From NCBI RefSeq assembly GCF_004357995.1, contig NZ_SMTK01000003.1:1-64000 (forward strand): 64,000 nucleotides of DNA, in the 5' to 3' direction. Shown in pieces: positions 1-11,548 of the stretch. The notes under the pieces are model-generated. The model was not told where the DNA came from. It was given only the letters and a program-made list of their open reading frames with translations, and searched no databases. The position numbers were made by a program, and so were the translations under genes. Numbering within the stretch: the first letter of the stretch is position 1; each line of letters begins with the position of its first letter. Origin of the DNA: Arthrobacter crusticola (GTDB taxonomy: Bacteria > Actinomycetota > Actinomycetes > Actinomycetales > Micrococcaceae).

Positions 1-532
<532 letters not shown>

Positions 533-970
533 TCAGTCGTCACTGCGGGCCGGCACTCCCGCCAGGAGCAGGGCCTGAACGGCGCGGAGTTCCTCGTCCG
601 AGGGTACGCGCTCCGGTTTCTGCTCGAGGTGGTAGCCGTCCCCGGCCATGCGCGGGAACACATGCAGGTGCGTGTGGAAGACAGTCTGGCCCGCTGCCTG
701 CCCGTTGGACATCAGCAGGTTGAACCCCTCAAAGCGCGGCAGGGTGTGCGAGAGGTTGTAGGCGACGTCGTGGGCAAGATCGGCAACCGCCGTCCGGTCC
801 TCGGCCGGCATGTCGAGGAAGTTTTCCGAATGGTGCTTTGGGATCACCAGCGTATGGCCGTCGCTGATGGGGTGCCTGTCCAGGAAGGCAAGCGCCCGCG
901 GATTCTCTCCAACCACCAAGGCGTCGAGCCGGCCCTCGCCAATGGCGCAGAAAACGCATTCCTCGCTCAT
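533..970 (-). CDS. HIT-family nucleotide hydrolase/transferase
   Basis: This 145-aa protein carries the histidine-triad signature FHTHLHVFP with His99, His101 and His103, and an N-terminal CVFC pair (Cys5, Cys8) typical of zinc-binding HIT hydrolases. HIT proteins act on nucleotide phosphoramidates or dinucleotides in the cytosol; the substrate cannot be told from sequence. The frame stays open for 35 more codons upstream, but [10 protein letters not shown] is the conserved family start and that extension is low-complexity. It lies downstream of the gap gene on the same strand, separated by a strong hairpin, so it is probably transcribed independently. Confidence 0.88.
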   Translation of the reverse strand: MSEECVFCAIGEGRLDALVVGENPRALAFLDRHPISDGHTLVIPKHHSENFLDMPAEDRTAVADLAHDVAYNLSHTLPRFEGFNLLMSNGQAAGQTVFHTHLHVFPRMAGDGYHLEQKPERVPSDEELRAVQALLLAGVPARSDD

Positions 971-1039
971 AGCTCCCGAGGGTAGACCTTCTGGTGCCGC
1001 CCGGCCACAACCTGGAGCATGCCTGCTCCTGCCGACCGG

Positions 1040-1077
1040 CCATGGGGCGCCGGCCGCTGGGCCGTGCGCCCCCATGG
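1040..1077 (-). terminator. Hairpin after gap
   Basis: CCATGGGGCGC (1040-1050) pairs with GCGCCCCCATGG (1066-1077) with a single bulged base, around a GGCC-rich loop. It starts 12 nt beyond the gap stop codon, so it is a likely intrinsic terminator of the minus-strand gap transcript, though no clear U-tract follows. Confidence 0.65.
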
Positions 1078-1088
1078 CTCCTCCCCGA

Positions 1089-2228
<1,140 letters not shown>

Positions 2229-2373
2229 TCAGGAAAGGATCGCATGTCCGCCGTCCCTGGCGAAGGGGCCGGTGGTCCGCGCGAACCCGGGGTCGGCAGG
2301 AATCCCTGCGCACGGGTGAAACCGGAAACGCCAATGGCTCCACCCCGAGGGGAGGAGCCAGCGGCGCAGGTAC

Positions 2374-2925
2374 CTAGGAGACGGTGACGGCGGAGGAGTC
2401 GACGACCGGGAAGTCGATTTCGACATCGGCGGCCCTGTTGAAGAAGTTGGTGAAAACGTTCAGTGCGATGTTGGCCACGATCTCGCCCATCTCCTCATCC
2501 GAAACTCCAGCGGTCCGGAGGTCGGCAATGTCCTGCTCGGACACGGCTCCGCGGCTCTCGAGAACCGCGGCGGCGAACTTGAGGATGGCGTCGGACTTGG
2601 CATCCGCCGCAGTGCCGCGACGTGCATCCAGGACATCCTGCTCGGTGAGTCCTACCCGGGGTGCGGTGAAGGTGTGGGCCGAGAGGCAGTAGTCGCACCC
2701 GTTGGCCTGCGCGAGGTTGAGGGCCAGGCGTTCCTGGGTCTTGCGGCCGAGGACGCCCCCGGCCAGGGCGCCGGACAGCGCCAGGTACCCCTTCAGGGTC
2801 GCCGGGCTGTTCGCCATGGCCTTGGTCATGTTGGGTACAGCACCCATCCCCTTCTTCACCTGGGTCAGGAGCTCCTGTGCGGTGCCTGAGGCTTCGTCCA
2901 GTTCAATGAGCGGCATGCGGGTCAT
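2374..2925 (-). CDS. Carboxymuconolactone decarboxylase/AhpD-like protein
   Basis: This 183-aa all-helical protein has the AhpD-type redox motif CDYCLSAH (Cys77, Cys80, His84), which in AhpD relays electrons to peroxides. Members range from peroxidase partners to lactone decarboxylases; the CxxC-SxxH pattern favours a peroxidase-like role. Its promoter region (2926-3201) contains repeated operator-like palindromes, and the TetR gene just upstream on the same strand is the probable regulator. This pairing is common in actinobacteria for electrophile or oxidant response, which is inferred here. Confidence 0.85.
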   Translation of the reverse strand: MTRMPLIELDEASGTAQELLTQVKKGMGAVPNMTKAMANSPATLKGYLALSGALAGGVLGRKTQERLALNLAQANGCDYCLSAHTFTAPRVGLTEQDVLDARRGTAADAKSDAILKFAAAVLESRGAVSEQDIADLRTAGVSDEEMGEIVANIALNVFTNFFNRAADVEIDFPVVDSSAVTVS

Positions 2926-2938
2926 GGTTCCTCCAGAT

Positions 2939-3022
2939 TTCTAACGCTAGAACTTATTTCCTGGCGTGAGAAAGATACTACTCTTAATTCTCACGGAACC
3001 AAATCGACCTAAACGTTAGAAC
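2939..3022. promoter_or_regulatory. Operator-like palindromes between tetR and the AhpD-like gene
   Basis: On the minus strand two related motifs occur: GTTCTAGCGTTAGAA (2939-2953) and GTTCTAACGTTTAG (3009-3022). The first is a dyad (TTCTA, 4 nt, TAGAA). Between them lies a separate 8-bp inverted repeat, CGTGAGAA (2965-2972) and TTCTCACG (2988-2995), spaced 15 nt. All sit in the promoter region of the AhpD-like gene, consistent with control by the neighbouring TetR protein. Confidence 0.5.
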
Positions 3023-3201
3023 TGAGATCTGGTCCGTCCTGCCGCTGCATCTGGTGCGAGTCGTCCGGCAGGAGCCTGCTGGGGCTCCGTGGCATGGCGA
3101 AGGACCGCCCGGTCACCGTGGACCTGCGGTTGAGCCCGCGGATGACGCCGTGGGGGTTCTTTTCTGGAGCGGGCCGGGTCGATGACGCGGCGGGCGGGCC
3201 C

Positions 3202-3801
3202 TTAGGCCGGCACATCCCCCAGTACGGGGAGAACCTTGATCGAGGTCAAGGCGATGGCCGTAAGTTCGGTCCGGCTGACGCCGGCGCTGCCCAGGACCTC
3301 CATGCCGCGGGTCAGGGCCACAAAGAAAGATGCCAGAGCTGACGCATCGGCGGCCGGGTCGAGCTCTCCGCAGTCCTGCGCGTCAATGATGCACTGACGG
3401 TAGATCTGCTCGAGATCGTGGAAGCCCTGGAGGGCGGCCTGGGCGACGTCGGGGTCCCGATCGCCCAATTCCACCGTGGCCTTGGTGAAGAGAATGCCCT
3501 TGTCGCCGTCACTGAGGGTGATTGCCAGTTTGATCAGGTGGCCGCGGATCCGCTCCAGCGGCGTGGCGGACTCGTCGCCGAGTTCCGCATCGAGGGCCGC
3601 GACGGCGTCCGCGGTGTCGGAGTTCAGTGCCCGCAGGAACAGTTCCCGCTTGCCGCCGAACGCGTTGTACAGGCTCTGTTTCCCCAGGCCGGTTGCCCCG
3701 ACCAGGTCCTCGAGGGTCGTGCCTCCGTAGCCGTGATCAGAGAAGGCCTTGCCCGCGGAGTGGACGACATCGGTTTCAAGGAATTTGCGCGGTCTGCCCA
3801 T
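3202..3801 (-). CDS. TetR-family transcriptional regulator
   Basis: This 199-aa protein begins MGRPRKF and has a TetR helix-turn-helix at about residues 27-53 (TTLEDLVGATGLGKQSLY, then the FGGKREL turn), followed by a helical ligand domain. The C-terminal domain resembles regulators of the TetR_C_16/YxaF type, but the effector is unknown. It lies upstream of the AhpD-like gene on the same strand, with operator-like dyads between them, and is divergent from the permease at 3990, so either or both may be targets. Confidence 0.9.
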   Translation of the reverse strand: MGRPRKFLETDVVHSAGKAFSDHGYGGTTLEDLVGATGLGKQSLYNAFGGKRELFLRALNSDTADAVAALDAELGDESATPLERIRGHLIKLAITLSDGDKGILFTKATVELGDRDPDVAQAALQGFHDLEQIYRQCIIDAQDCGELDPAADASALASFFVALTRGMEVLGSAGVSRTELTAIALTSIKVLPVLGDVPA

Positions 3802-3989
3802 GGAGTGAGCCTACCGTTTATTGACCAGGCGGCCCAGTACGAGGGCCGTAGATCCCGGGCGGCGGACCCAGAACCGGGGGCCTGCGCTGCCGGATCACCG
3901 CCGGCGGAAGGACCGTTTCAGCGGTTTTAAAACAAGGCCATCCCACACTGTCTCTTGCGTCATCGCCGAAGAAGGACTCCAATGGTGCG

Positions 3990-5333
3990 ATGAGTGAAAA
4001 AACCGGCACGGCCACACCCAGTGAGCACATCGGACTGAAGCGGGCCGTCGGTGCGCCGCTGCTGTTTGCGTTCATCGTGGGGGACACTCTCGGGGCGGGC
4101 ATCTACACCCTCGTGGGTTCCATGTCCGCCGACGTCGGGGGCGTCATCTGGCTGCCGCTGCTTATCGCGCTGGTCGTGGCACTCCTTACTGCGGGGACCT
4201 ACGCGGAACTCATCACCAAGTATCCGCACGCCGGTGGAGCCGCGCGGTACGCCGAGCGCGCCTTCAAGGTCCCCTACGTGTCGTTCCTCGTCGGGTTCCT
4301 GATGATGGCCTCGGGCATCACCACGGCAGCGGCCCTGGCGAACGCCTTCGCCGGTGACTACCTTGCCGCGCTCATCGACGTGCCGGCCGGCCCGGCGGCC
4401 GTCGTCTTCATCATCCTGCTGACGCTGATCAACCTCCGCGGCGTCCGGGAATCCCTCGGCGCCAACCTCGTTGCCTCAATCATCGAGGTGACCGGCCTGG
4501 TGCTCGTCATTGTGGTTGCCGCCATCGTGCTCGGCAGCGGCAACGGGGAACCGGGCCGGCTGGTCGAATTCGCTCCGGGCGTGTCCCCGCTGGGCGGCGC
4601 CTTCGCGGCATCCGTCATCGCCTTCTTCTCCTTCCTTGGCTTCGAGGCGGCCGCCAACATGGCGGAGGAGGTGCGCAACCCCTCCAAGGCCTACCCGCGG
4701 GCCCTCTTCGGAGCCATCGGCACCGCGGCGGTCGTCTACCTCCTGATCGCACTCGGCGCGGTGATCGTCCTGCCTCCGGCCGAACTGGCCGAATCCACCG
4801 GCCCGTTGCTCGACGTGGTCCGGGCCAGCGGCGTCGGGATCCCACTCTGGCTGTTCAGCCTGATCGCCCTGGTCGCGATCGCCAACGGCACCCTGCTGTT
4901 CATGGTCATGGCCAGCCGTGTCGGCTACGGCCTCTCGGAAGCGAAACTTCTTCCCGATGCGTTCTGCCGGGTGCTGCCGAAGCGGCGCACTCCGTTTGTC
5001 TCGATCATCGTCGTCGCCGTTCTGACGATCATTTTGACCCTTGTCGGAAACGTCAACTCACTCGCCGAGACCACCGTGCTGCTGCTGCTCCTGGTGTTCC
5101 TCTCGGCCAATGTCAGCGTGCTCGTCCTCAAGAAGGACAAGGTGGAGCACGAGCACTTCTCGGTTCCCCGGATTGTGCCGATCCTCGCGACCATCGCCAG
5201 CATTGTGCTGCTGGCCCAGCAGTCCGGTGTGATCTGGCTCGGTGCCATCGCCTACATTGTGGTCGGTTCGCTGCTGTTCCTCGCCGCCCGCGCGGGCCGC
5301 AGGCGCGAGGAGCGGGTCTCGACCTCGGTCTAG
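3990..5333 (+). CDS. APC-family amino-acid permease
   Basis: This 447-aa integral membrane protein has about 12 hydrophobic segments. The APC signature GDTLGAGIYTLVG follows the first cytoplasmic segment (about residues 28-45), and EVRNPSKAYPRAL at the usual loop after TM6 is typical of amino-acid/polyamine/organocation permeases. It should import an amino acid or polyamine by proton symport; the substrate is not readable. The ATG at 3990 is preceded by GAAGGA. It is divergent from the TetR gene, so that regulator may control it. Confidence 0.88.
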   Translation: MSEKTGTATPSEHIGLKRAVGAPLLFAFIVGDTLGAGIYTLVGSMSADVGGVIWLPLLIALVVALLTAGTYAELITKYPHAGGAARYAERAFKVPYVSFLVGFLMMASGITTAAALANAFAGDYLAALIDVPAGPAAVVFIILLTLINLRGVRESLGANLVASIIEVTGLVLVIVVAAIVLGSGNGEPGRLVEFAPGVSPLGGAFAASVIAFFSFLGFEAAANMAEEVRNPSKAYPRALFGAIGTAAVVYLLIALGAVIVLPPAELAESTGPLLDVVRASGVGIPLWLFSLIALVAIANGTLLFMVMASRVGYGLSEAKLLPDAFCRVLPKRRTPFVSIIVVAVLTIILTLVGNVNSLAETTVLLLLLVFLSANVSVLVLKKDKVEHEHFSVPRIVPILATIASIVLLAQQSGVIWLGAIAYIVVGSLLFLAARAGRRREERVSTSV

Positions 5334-5417
5334 GGCCGCCCGCCCCGCACAGGTTCGCCGCCGTGACGGGCCACCGGATTCCGGTGCGTCCCACCATGCC
5401 GCTCGATCTTCGCGCCT

Positions 5418-5801
5418 TTACCTATGCTGGGAGCTGCGCTTTTCGGCGCCCATGCTGATCAGGAAGCCGTCGGGGTCCTTGATGCTGGCAACCCGCTCGC
5501 CCCACGGCATATCGGCGGGCGCCCTCACCGGCTGGCCGCCGGCTCGAAGAGCCTGCTCGTAGGCGGAATCGGCGTCGTCGACGTAGAACCAGAGTGCTAT
5601 CCGGTCGGCGGCGGCGGTGGGTACCTCGTCTGCTGCGATCGCGACGGTGGCTCCTCCGACGCGAAGGGAGACGAAGACATCGTTTCCATCGGGCCCGGGG
5701 TACCCGTACGTGCGCTCGGCGTCGAATGCTGACTCGTAAAAGCTCACGAGTCGCTCAAGGTCCCGGGTTGAAAGGATGGGGAATCCGCCACGCACCGCCA
5801 T
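5418..5801 (-). CDS. VOC (glyoxalase/bleomycin resistance) superfamily protein
   Basis: This 127-aa protein has the paired beta-alpha-beta-beta-beta modules of the vicinal-oxygen-chelate fold: an N-terminal FPILSTRDLERLVSFYE module and a C-terminal DPDGFLISMG strand. The first-module position usually occupied by a metal-binding His reads FPILS, so metal dependence is uncertain. Function cannot be assigned beyond the fold (metal-dependent lyase, dioxygenase or drug-binding). It is a single gene, convergent with the permease at 3990. Confidence 0.82.
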   Translation of the reverse strand: MAVRGGFPILSTRDLERLVSFYESAFDAERTYGYPGPDGNDVFVSLRVGGATVAIAADEVPTAAADRIALWFYVDDADSAYEQALRAGGQPVRAPADMPWGERVASIKDPDGFLISMGAEKRSSQHR

Positions 5802-5872
5802 GCAGAAAGTCTAGGACGCTCCGTCGGGCGTTGGCGATGCCCGCCGTCGGCAGGAGATTCAGCGAAAACTCA

Positions 5873-7090
5873 TCAGTTTCCAGGTCGTTCGGGGACGCTG
5901 ATCACCCGGTCGCGGCCGGCAAGCACACCGGTGCCGGCCAGCACCGCCATGACGACGGCGGTGGCCAGGAGCGGAAGCGTCCAGTCTCCGCTCACGTCGC
6001 GGAGGCCGCCGAAGATCACCGGGCCCGCCGCTCCCAGACCGTAGCCGACCGATTGCGCCATGCCGGACAGTGAGGCCGCCTGCGGGTAGTTCACCGTGCG
6101 GAGGCTGAAGAGGGACAGGGCGATGACGATCAGGCCTCCGCACCCGATTGCCCCCAGAATCACCCACAGCAGGATGAGCCCCGGCGCCAGCGCGAGACCG
6201 AGGAAGGTCACGAACATGAGTGCGCTGGTGGTGAAGGCGACGAGCCGCTGATCCGGTCCCCGGTGCAGGATCCGTCCGGTGGCGAGGCTGGCGAACACGC
6301 TGACCAGCAGGAAAACGGAAAGGTGGATGCCCGCCGTGGTGGCGGAGATGCCCCGGCTTTGTTCGATGGTGGGCAGCCAGGCCATCAGGATGTAGAAGGC
6401 GATCGATTGCAGGCCCATGAAGATCGTCACCTGCCAGCCAAGGGCCGAGGCCCAGGGTGAGCGGAAGGGGACCTGCGGTGCGGTGGCGTGCGCGGTGGCT
6501 GCCCCGTGCCGGCGCAGCCACGGCAGGAGCACCGCCAAGGCGATGAGGACCAGCCCCACCCAGATTCCGAGGGCAAGCCGCCAACCCGCCGGGGACGTCT
6601 GCGCCACGGGAACGACGACGGCGGCCCCGACCGCGGCGAACGCGGCCTGGGTGGCGGTGTAGCTCCCGGTGACCTGGCTGACCCTCCGTGGGAAGTCCCG
6701 CTTCACGACGGAGGGCACCAGGACATTGAGGAACGCGATGGCCAGGCCGATCAGTGCGGTGCCTCCCCAGATGAAGCCGGGCACGGGGAGGGAGCGAAGC
6801 ACGATGCCTGAGGCGAGAATCAGCAGGGACATCCACAGGGCCCGGTCCAGGCCCAGCCGGGAGGCAAAGCCGGGCGCCACGGGTGAGAAGACGGCGAAGG
6901 CGATCAGGGGAAGCCCTGTCAGGAATCCCGCTGCGGCACTCGGGAGGTCAAGGTCTGCACTGATGTTCGCGAGAACCGGTCCGACGCTGACGAAGGACAC
7001 CCGGAGGTTGACTGCGATGAGCAGGACACCGATGAAGGCGAAGCCGAACCTGGCAGTGCGGTCTGGTGCGTTCCGGGCGGCAGCGTGCAT
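5873..7090 (-). CDS. MFS transporter, CynX/NimT-like
   Basis: This 405-aa protein has 12 predicted membrane segments. The opening NLRVSFVSVGPVLANI and the GFLTGLPLIAFAVFSPVAP stretch are typical of the cyanate/nitroimidazole (CynX/NimT) branch of the major facilitator superfamily. The substrate is unknown. It lies 132 nt downstream of the RidA gene on the same strand, so it may be the last gene of the amino-acid importer operon, perhaps exporting a product; this is inference because a separate promoter cannot be excluded. Confidence 0.87.
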   Translation of the reverse strand: MHAAARNAPDRTARFGFAFIGVLLIAVNLRVSFVSVGPVLANISADLDLPSAAAGFLTGLPLIAFAVFSPVAPGFASRLGLDRALWMSLLILASGIVLRSLPVPGFIWGGTALIGLAIAFLNVLVPSVVKRDFPRRVSQVTGSYTATQAAFAAVGAAVVVPVAQTSPAGWRLALGIWVGLVLIALAVLLPWLRRHGAATAHATAPQVPFRSPWASALGWQVTIFMGLQSIAFYILMAWLPTIEQSRGISATTAGIHLSVFLLVSVFASLATGRILHRGPDQRLVAFTTSALMFVTFLGLALAPGLILLWVILGAIGCGGLIVIALSLFSLRTVNYPQAASLSGMAQSVGYGLGAAGPVIFGGLRDVSGDWTLPLLATAVVMAVLAGTGVLAGRDRVISVPERPGN

Positions 7091-7222
7091 CCGGCGATTT
7101 TCCCTCCATCGGATGGCGCTCGTGCGCCATCCGGTTCCACCCTAGTCAGGGCGCGGTGGGTCCGGCCACTCCACTGGGGGCGGTGGCTGCGCCCCGCGAG
7201 GAGCAGGGGCCCCCGGTGGCCG

Positions 7223-7624
7223 TTATGCGGCGGCGACCATCTCGATCTCCACGCGGGCCCCCTTGGGTAGGCCCGCGACGGCGTAGGTGGCCCGCGCAGG
7301 GAGGACAGCGCCGGTGAAGAACCGCCCGTAGATTTCGTTGACCGCGTCGAAGTCGCCGATGTCGGCAAGCAGCACCGTGGTTTTCACTACGCGGTCCATG
7401 GTGGTGCCGGCGGCCTCGAGGATGGCTTCCGCGTTGCGCAGCGACTGCGCGGCTTCATCGGCGACGCCGGGGCCGGCGAGCCGCCCGGTCGAGGGGTCGA
7501 CGGGCAGTTGTCCCGAGACGAACACGAGGTCGCCGACACGGACCGCCTGCGAGTAGGCTCCGATGGCCGCGGGAGCCCCGGGGGTGCTGATGGAGGTGAT
7601 CGACGCGTTGCTGGTGTAGGTCAT
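7223..7624 (-). CDS. RidA-family enamine/imine deaminase
   Basis: This 133-aa protein matches RidA in length and motifs: GAYSQAV near the N-terminus, FVSGQLPVD, the active-site Arg in PARATYAV, and Glu in VEIEMVAAA. RidA proteins hydrolyse reactive 2-aminoacrylate and related enamines or imines to keto acids plus ammonia, often protecting PLP enzymes. Its start overlaps the stop of the class V aminotransferase gene by 4 nt (ATGA), so the two are translationally coupled and probably act on the same substrate. Confidence 0.93.
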   Translation of the reverse strand: MTYTSNASITSISTPGAPAAIGAYSQAVRVGDLVFVSGQLPVDPSTGRLAGPGVADEAAQSLRNAEAILEAAGTTMDRVVKTTVLLADIGDFDAVNEIYGRFFTGAVLPARATYAVAGLPKGARVEIEMVAAA

Positions 7625-8793
7625 GACAGTCCTTTCAGGATGCTCGACGCTTCGTCGATGGCCGCATCAGTCGTGGTGGCGTGAAGAGACACGCGGATGC
7701 GGTCCGGTGCGTGGAGGGTGGTAGTGATGCCGGCTTCGGCGAGCTGTGTGTGCACGTGTTTGGCCGGTGCTCCCGTGGATTTCGCGACGACGATCCCTGC
7801 GCGCCGGCTGGGTTCCAGGGGAGAACCCACAGCCACGCCAAAGCCCTGCAGGCTTTCGAGCAAGCGTGTTGTCCGGCCGGCGATCCGCTCCTCGAGGGCA
7901 GGCACGCCCACCGTTTCTAGAAGCTCGAGTCCACTGGCCAGACCGCCCGACGCGAAGGGCGACCCATTGGTGACGGAGAACCGCCGTGCGCCGTCGGCCG
8001 GCGGATGCTCAAGGCCGTCGTAGTGCGTCGGCGATTGGACGCCTGTCCACCCGCCCAGCGTGTTGTCGAGGCGGTCCAGGGTGCGGTCGGACAAGGCCAG
8101 GAACCCGCAGCCCCATCCGGCGCGCAGCCATTTCTGGCCGCCGACGACCACGGCGTCGGCGGCTGTCCACGGCAGGTCGCTCACCCCGAACCCCTGGATG
8201 CCGTCAACAATGAGCAGGCGGTCGCCGACGGCCTCCCGGATCCCCGGAAGGTCGACCCGGAACCCGGTGCGGAAGTCCACCGCGCTCACGGCGACGGCGG
8301 TGATGGCCTCAGTCAGATGCGCCCGGATCAGCTCGGGTGTCACCGGGGGCGGATCGCACGCCGGGAATCCCGCGCCCATGAGACGCACGGTGATCCGGCC
8401 CGCTTCCTGCGCGCGCCACCACGGATAGAGGTTCGCCGGGAACTCCGTGGCCGCAACGAGCACCTCACCACCCCCGGCCAGTCCGAAGGCCAGTTGGAAC
8501 AACCCGTGCGAGGTGCTGGGCAGGAGGTCGATGGAGCCTTCCGGGAAGCCACTCAGCCTGGACGCGGCGGCGATCGCCCGTTGATCCACCGAATGCAGCT
8601 GGGTCGTTGAGTCTGCTCCGGATGCGGCGAGTTCCATCAGGCGGTGGGCTTCGCCCACGACCTGCCGTGACGGGGGACCGTAACTGGCGAAGTTGAGGTA
8701 TCCGGCGTCTTCGCGGAACCGCCCCAAATACTCGTTCAGCGCCCGCTGCGCGCCCGTGCCGTCCAGTCGAAGGTCCGAGGGGGTTCCGCTCAT
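7621..8793 (-). CDS. Class V aminotransferase (PLP-dependent)
   Basis: This 390-aa protein has fold-type I PLP enzyme hallmarks: Asp197 in VDGIQGFG contacting the PLP ring nitrogen, Lys221 in VVGGQKWL forming the Schiff base, and the STSHG phosphate-binding region near residue 95. Class V members include serine/alanine-glyoxylate aminotransferases, cysteine desulfurases and EgtE-like lyases; this sequence does not settle which. It is embedded between an amino-acid importer and RidA with 4-nt overlaps, suggesting that it processes the imported compound into an enamine/imine or keto acid. Confidence 0.88.
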   Translation of the reverse strand: MSGTPSDLRLDGTGAQRALNEYLGRFREDAGYLNFASYGPPSRQVVGEAHRLMELAASGADSTTQLHSVDQRAIAAASRLSGFPEGSIDLLPSTSHGLFQLAFGLAGGGEVLVAATEFPANLYPWWRAQEAGRITVRLMGAGFPACDPPPVTPELIRAHLTEAITAVAVSAVDFRTGFRVDLPGIREAVGDRLLIVDGIQGFGVSDLPWTAADAVVVGGQKWLRAGWGCGFLALSDRTLDRLDNTLGGWTGVQSPTHYDGLEHPPADGARRFSVTNGSPFASGGLASGLELLETVGVPALEERIAGRTTRLLESLQGFGVAVGSPLEPSRRAGIVVAKSTGAPAKHVHTQLAEAGITTTLHAPDRIRVSLHATTTDAAIDEASSILKGLS

Positions 8794-9581
8794 GCGAGAA
8801 CCCGTTGAAGGAACTGTTGGGTTCGCTGTTCCCGCGGCGCTTCGAGCACCTGGGCGACCGGACCCTGCTCGACGATGGCGCCATCCGCCATGAACACCAC
8901 CCGGTCGGCGACCTGGCGGGCGAACGCCATTTCGTGGGTGACGACGAGCATTGTCATTCCATCCCGGGCCAGGTCGGCCATCACCTCAAGCACCTCGCCG
9001 ACGAGTTCGGGATCGAGGGCGGAGGTGGGCTCGTCGAAGAGGAGGAACAGTGGCCTCATGGCGACCGCGCGCGCGATGGCGACCCTCTGCCGTTGTCCGC
9101 CCGAGAGCTGGCCGGGATACTGGTCGATCTTGTCGCCCAGACCGACGCGCTCGAGGATGGCCACCGCCTCAGAGCGCACCTCCCGGGCCTTGCGCCGCTG
9201 TACCTGGACCGGTCCTTCAATGACGTTCTCGAGAACGGTGAGGTGGGGAAAGAGGTTGAAGTGCTGGAACACCATCGCGGTCCGGGCCCGCTGGGCGGCG
9301 ACCCGGCGCTCGGTGAGCTCGTACAGTTTGCCGCCCCTGAGCTCGAAGCCCATCGGTTGTCCACCGACCCAGACCTCGCCGCTGTCGGGTACTTCCAGAC
9401 GGTTCAGGGTGCGCAGGAAGGTCGACTTGCCTGCCCCGGAGGGTCCGATGATGCAGACGACCTCGCCGGGATGCACCTCGAGGGAGACGTTCTTCAAAAC
9501 GTGGTTGCTGCCGTAGTACTTGTCGATTGCAACGGCTTCCAGGACCGGTGCCGGATCGGTGGTCCGCAGTGCCTGTGTCAT
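8790..9581 (-). CDS. Polar amino-acid ABC transporter ATPase
   Basis: This 263-aa protein contains Walker A GPSGAGKS (residues 46-53), signature [14 protein letters not shown], and Walker [14 protein letters not shown], with the [10 protein letters not shown] continuation typical of the GlnQ/HisP group. It energises the permease and binding protein encoded immediately upstream. Start and stop overlap the neighbours by 4 nt on both sides. Confidence 0.95.
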   Translation of the reverse strand: MTQALRTTDPAPVLEAVAIDKYYGSNHVLKNVSLEVHPGEVVCIIGPSGAGKSTFLRTLNRLEVPDSGEVWVGGQPMGFELRGGKLYELTERRVAAQRARTAMVFQHFNLFPHLTVLENVIEGPVQVQRRKAREVRSEAVAILERVGLGDKIDQYPGQLSGGQRQRVAIARAVAMRPLFLLFDEPTSALDPELVGEVLEVMADLARDGMTMLVVTHEMAFARQVADRVVFMADGAIVEQGPVAQVLEAPREQRTQQFLQRVLA

Positions 9582-10528
9582 GGTGTGCTCCGGATCATTG
9601 GTGCGCGGCCGAGGTCGGCGGCCACGCGACGGCGAAGGGACGTGGCTTTTGGGGGGCCCCCGGGGCGGCGGTCCTGGCGGTCGAATCCCCGCTCAAGGTA
9701 GTACTGGCCGACGCTCGCTACGCTGACGACGACCATGTACCAGATTGCCGCGGCGATGAGGGTCTCCATCACCTGGAGGTTGAAGGAGGAGATATTGTTC
9801 GCCGCCTTGATGAGTTCCATGTACCCGATGACCGATGCCAGGGCCGTGCCCTTCAGCATGTTGATGAAGTCATTGCCCGTGGGGGGAATGATCACCCGCA
9901 TAGCCTGCGGCAGGATGATGCGTGACATCCGCTGGGCCGGGGTTTCACCGATCGACTGCGCCGCCTCGATCTGTCCGCGGTCGACGCTCTTCAGGCCCGC
10001 CCGCACGATCTCGGCCATGTAGGCGCTCTCGTTCAGGGCCAGGCCGAGAAACGCCGCCACGAAGGTCGTCATGACCGCGTTGGTGCTGAGGTCGACGAAG
10101 ACGATGTCGGTGAACGGGATGCCCAGCTGCAGACGCGGGAAAATCAGTGCCAGGTTGTACCACAGCAGGATCTGCAGCAGCACGGGAAGACCGCGGAACA
10201 GCCAGGTGTAGCCCGCGGCGAAGGCGCTCGCCACGGGGTTCTGCGAGATGCGCATCAGGGCGATGAACACCCCGATGACGATGGCGGAGACCTGGGCGAC
10301 CACCGCCAGGATGAGGGTGTTGACCAACCCCTCCAGGATCACCGGAGAAACGAGGTAGGAGGGAATCGCCGCGTAATCGATATCGCCCTGCGATGCCCCT
10401 ATCGCGAGCAGCACGAGCAGCGCCAGGACGATGACGGCGCTGATCCACCGGCCGGTGTGCTTGAGGTGCACCTGGGGAAGGGGGGAGCGGGTGGCCAGCC
10501 GCTCCCCGTGGGTGCCCGGAGTGCTCAT
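9578..10528 (-). CDS. Amino-acid ABC transporter permease (HisMQ/GlnP type)
   Basis: This 316-aa protein has about five to six membrane helices. The HisM-type N-terminal repeat ([13 protein letters not shown]), the [21 protein letters not shown] segment and the EAA loop ([17 protein letters not shown]) are diagnostic of polar-amino-acid permeases. Both N- and C-terminal tails are longer than usual, with an Arg/Gly-rich C-terminus. A single permease gene is present, so the channel is probably a homodimer. It is coupled by 4-nt overlaps to the binding-protein and ATPase genes. Confidence 0.93.
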   Translation of the reverse strand: MSTPGTHGERLATRSPLPQVHLKHTGRWISAVIVLALLVLLAIGASQGDIDYAAIPSYLVSPVILEGLVNTLILAVVAQVSAIVIGVFIALMRISQNPVASAFAAGYTWLFRGLPVLLQILLWYNLALIFPRLQLGIPFTDIVFVDLSTNAVMTTFVAAFLGLALNESAYMAEIVRAGLKSVDRGQIEAAQSIGETPAQRMSRIILPQAMRVIIPPTGNDFINMLKGTALASVIGYMELIKAANNISSFNLQVMETLIAAAIWYMVVVSVASVGQYYLERGFDRQDRRPGGPPKATSLRRRVAADLGRAPMIRSTP

Positions 10529-11490
10529 ACCCCGCCGTTGACCGTTGCGGCATCGACGGCACCGTCGGTGACGCCCCAGGAATCGAGGATCTCACTGTAG
10601 GTGCCGTCGGCGATCAGGGCATCGAGGGCGCCGGCGATGGCGTCGCGGAGCTCGGGGTTCTCCTTGTTGACGCCGATACCGTAGGGGGCGCCGTCGATGA
10701 CGTCGCCCGGCACGACCTCGAACGCCTCACCGTTCTTGGTCGTCTTGGATACGTAGACGGCGGTGGGAAGATCATTCACGATTGCGTCGATGCGCCCGGT
10801 GCGCAGCTGGGTCTGGTTCTGGCTGTCACTGTCGGTCACCACAATCTTGACAGCGTCCTCACCCCCGCTGGTGCACTCATCGCTCGTCCGCTGGGCGAAT
10901 TCCTGCTGGCTGGTTCCCGTGACGACGGCGATCGCCTTGCCGCAGAGCGTATCGGGCCCGGTGATCCCGGCGGGATTTCCCTTCTGCACCATGAGGGTGA
11001 TTCCCGACGTCAGGTAGTCCACGAAGTCGATCGCCTCCTGGCGCTCCGCGGAGTCGTTCATGGCGGCGATGGTCGTCTCCACGCGGCCGGTCTGCAGACT
11101 GGTGATGAGCGCCTGGAATTCGAGGTTCTCGTACTTGACGTCCAGGCCGAGCTTCTTCGCCACCGCGGTGATGAGGTCATGATCGTTTCCGATGACGGTC
11201 GTGCCGTCTTCGGCGAAGAAGTTGTTAGGAGGAGACTGCACGTAGGAGCCGACCGTCAGTGCGCCGTCGTCGGAGATGGCGGCAGGCACCATGCCGGCAA
11301 GGGATTCATCGACCTTCACGCCTTCGAGGAGGGCTGAGTTGTCGGGAATGATCGAGCCGCCGGTCGAGCCGGAAGCGCCGGAAGCGGGTTCCGAAGCCGC
11401 TCCTGATCCCGAGCAGCCGGTCAGAAGCGCGGCGAGAGCCAGAGTGCCGGCAGCCGTACCAAGCAGGGTACGGGACGGGATTCTTTTCAT
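10525..11490 (-). CDS. Amino-acid ABC transporter substrate-binding lipoprotein
   Basis: This 321-aa family 3 solute-binding protein has a lipoprotein signal ending LALAALLTGC, with the lipid-modified Cys at residue 26 followed by a Ser/Gly/Ala linker. LTVGSYVQSPPNNFFAEDG and NDLPTAVYVSK are typical of periplasmic amino-acid receptors. The start MKRIPSRTLL is chosen over an ORF extension of 32 codons because a GAAGGG site precedes it and the signal peptide begins there. First gene of the operon, transcribed away from the DauR-type regulator. Confidence 0.92.
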   Translation of the reverse strand: MKRIPSRTLLGTAAGTLALAALLTGCSGSGAASEPASGASGSTGGSIIPDNSALLEGVKVDESLAGMVPAAISDDGALTVGSYVQSPPNNFFAEDGTTVIGNDHDLITAVAKKLGLDVKYENLEFQALITSLQTGRVETTIAAMNDSAERQEAIDFVDYLTSGITLMVQKGNPAGITGPDTLCGKAIAVVTGTSQQEFAQRTSDECTSGGEDAVKIVVTDSDSQNQTQLRTGRIDAIVNDLPTAVYVSKTTKNGEAFEVVPGDVIDGAPYGIGVNKENPELRDAIAGALDALIADGTYSEILDSWGVTDGAVDAATVNGGV

Positions 11491-11548
11491 GGTTGTTCCC
11501 TTCAGAGCGTCATTGGTCATTGCACCGTAGCCGGGTTTCGCTGCGGGT

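Noticed and set aside
5859..6836. A 325-codon frame on the same strand as the MFS carrier
   Set aside because: Arg/His/Pro-rich shadow of the membrane protein gene in another frame.
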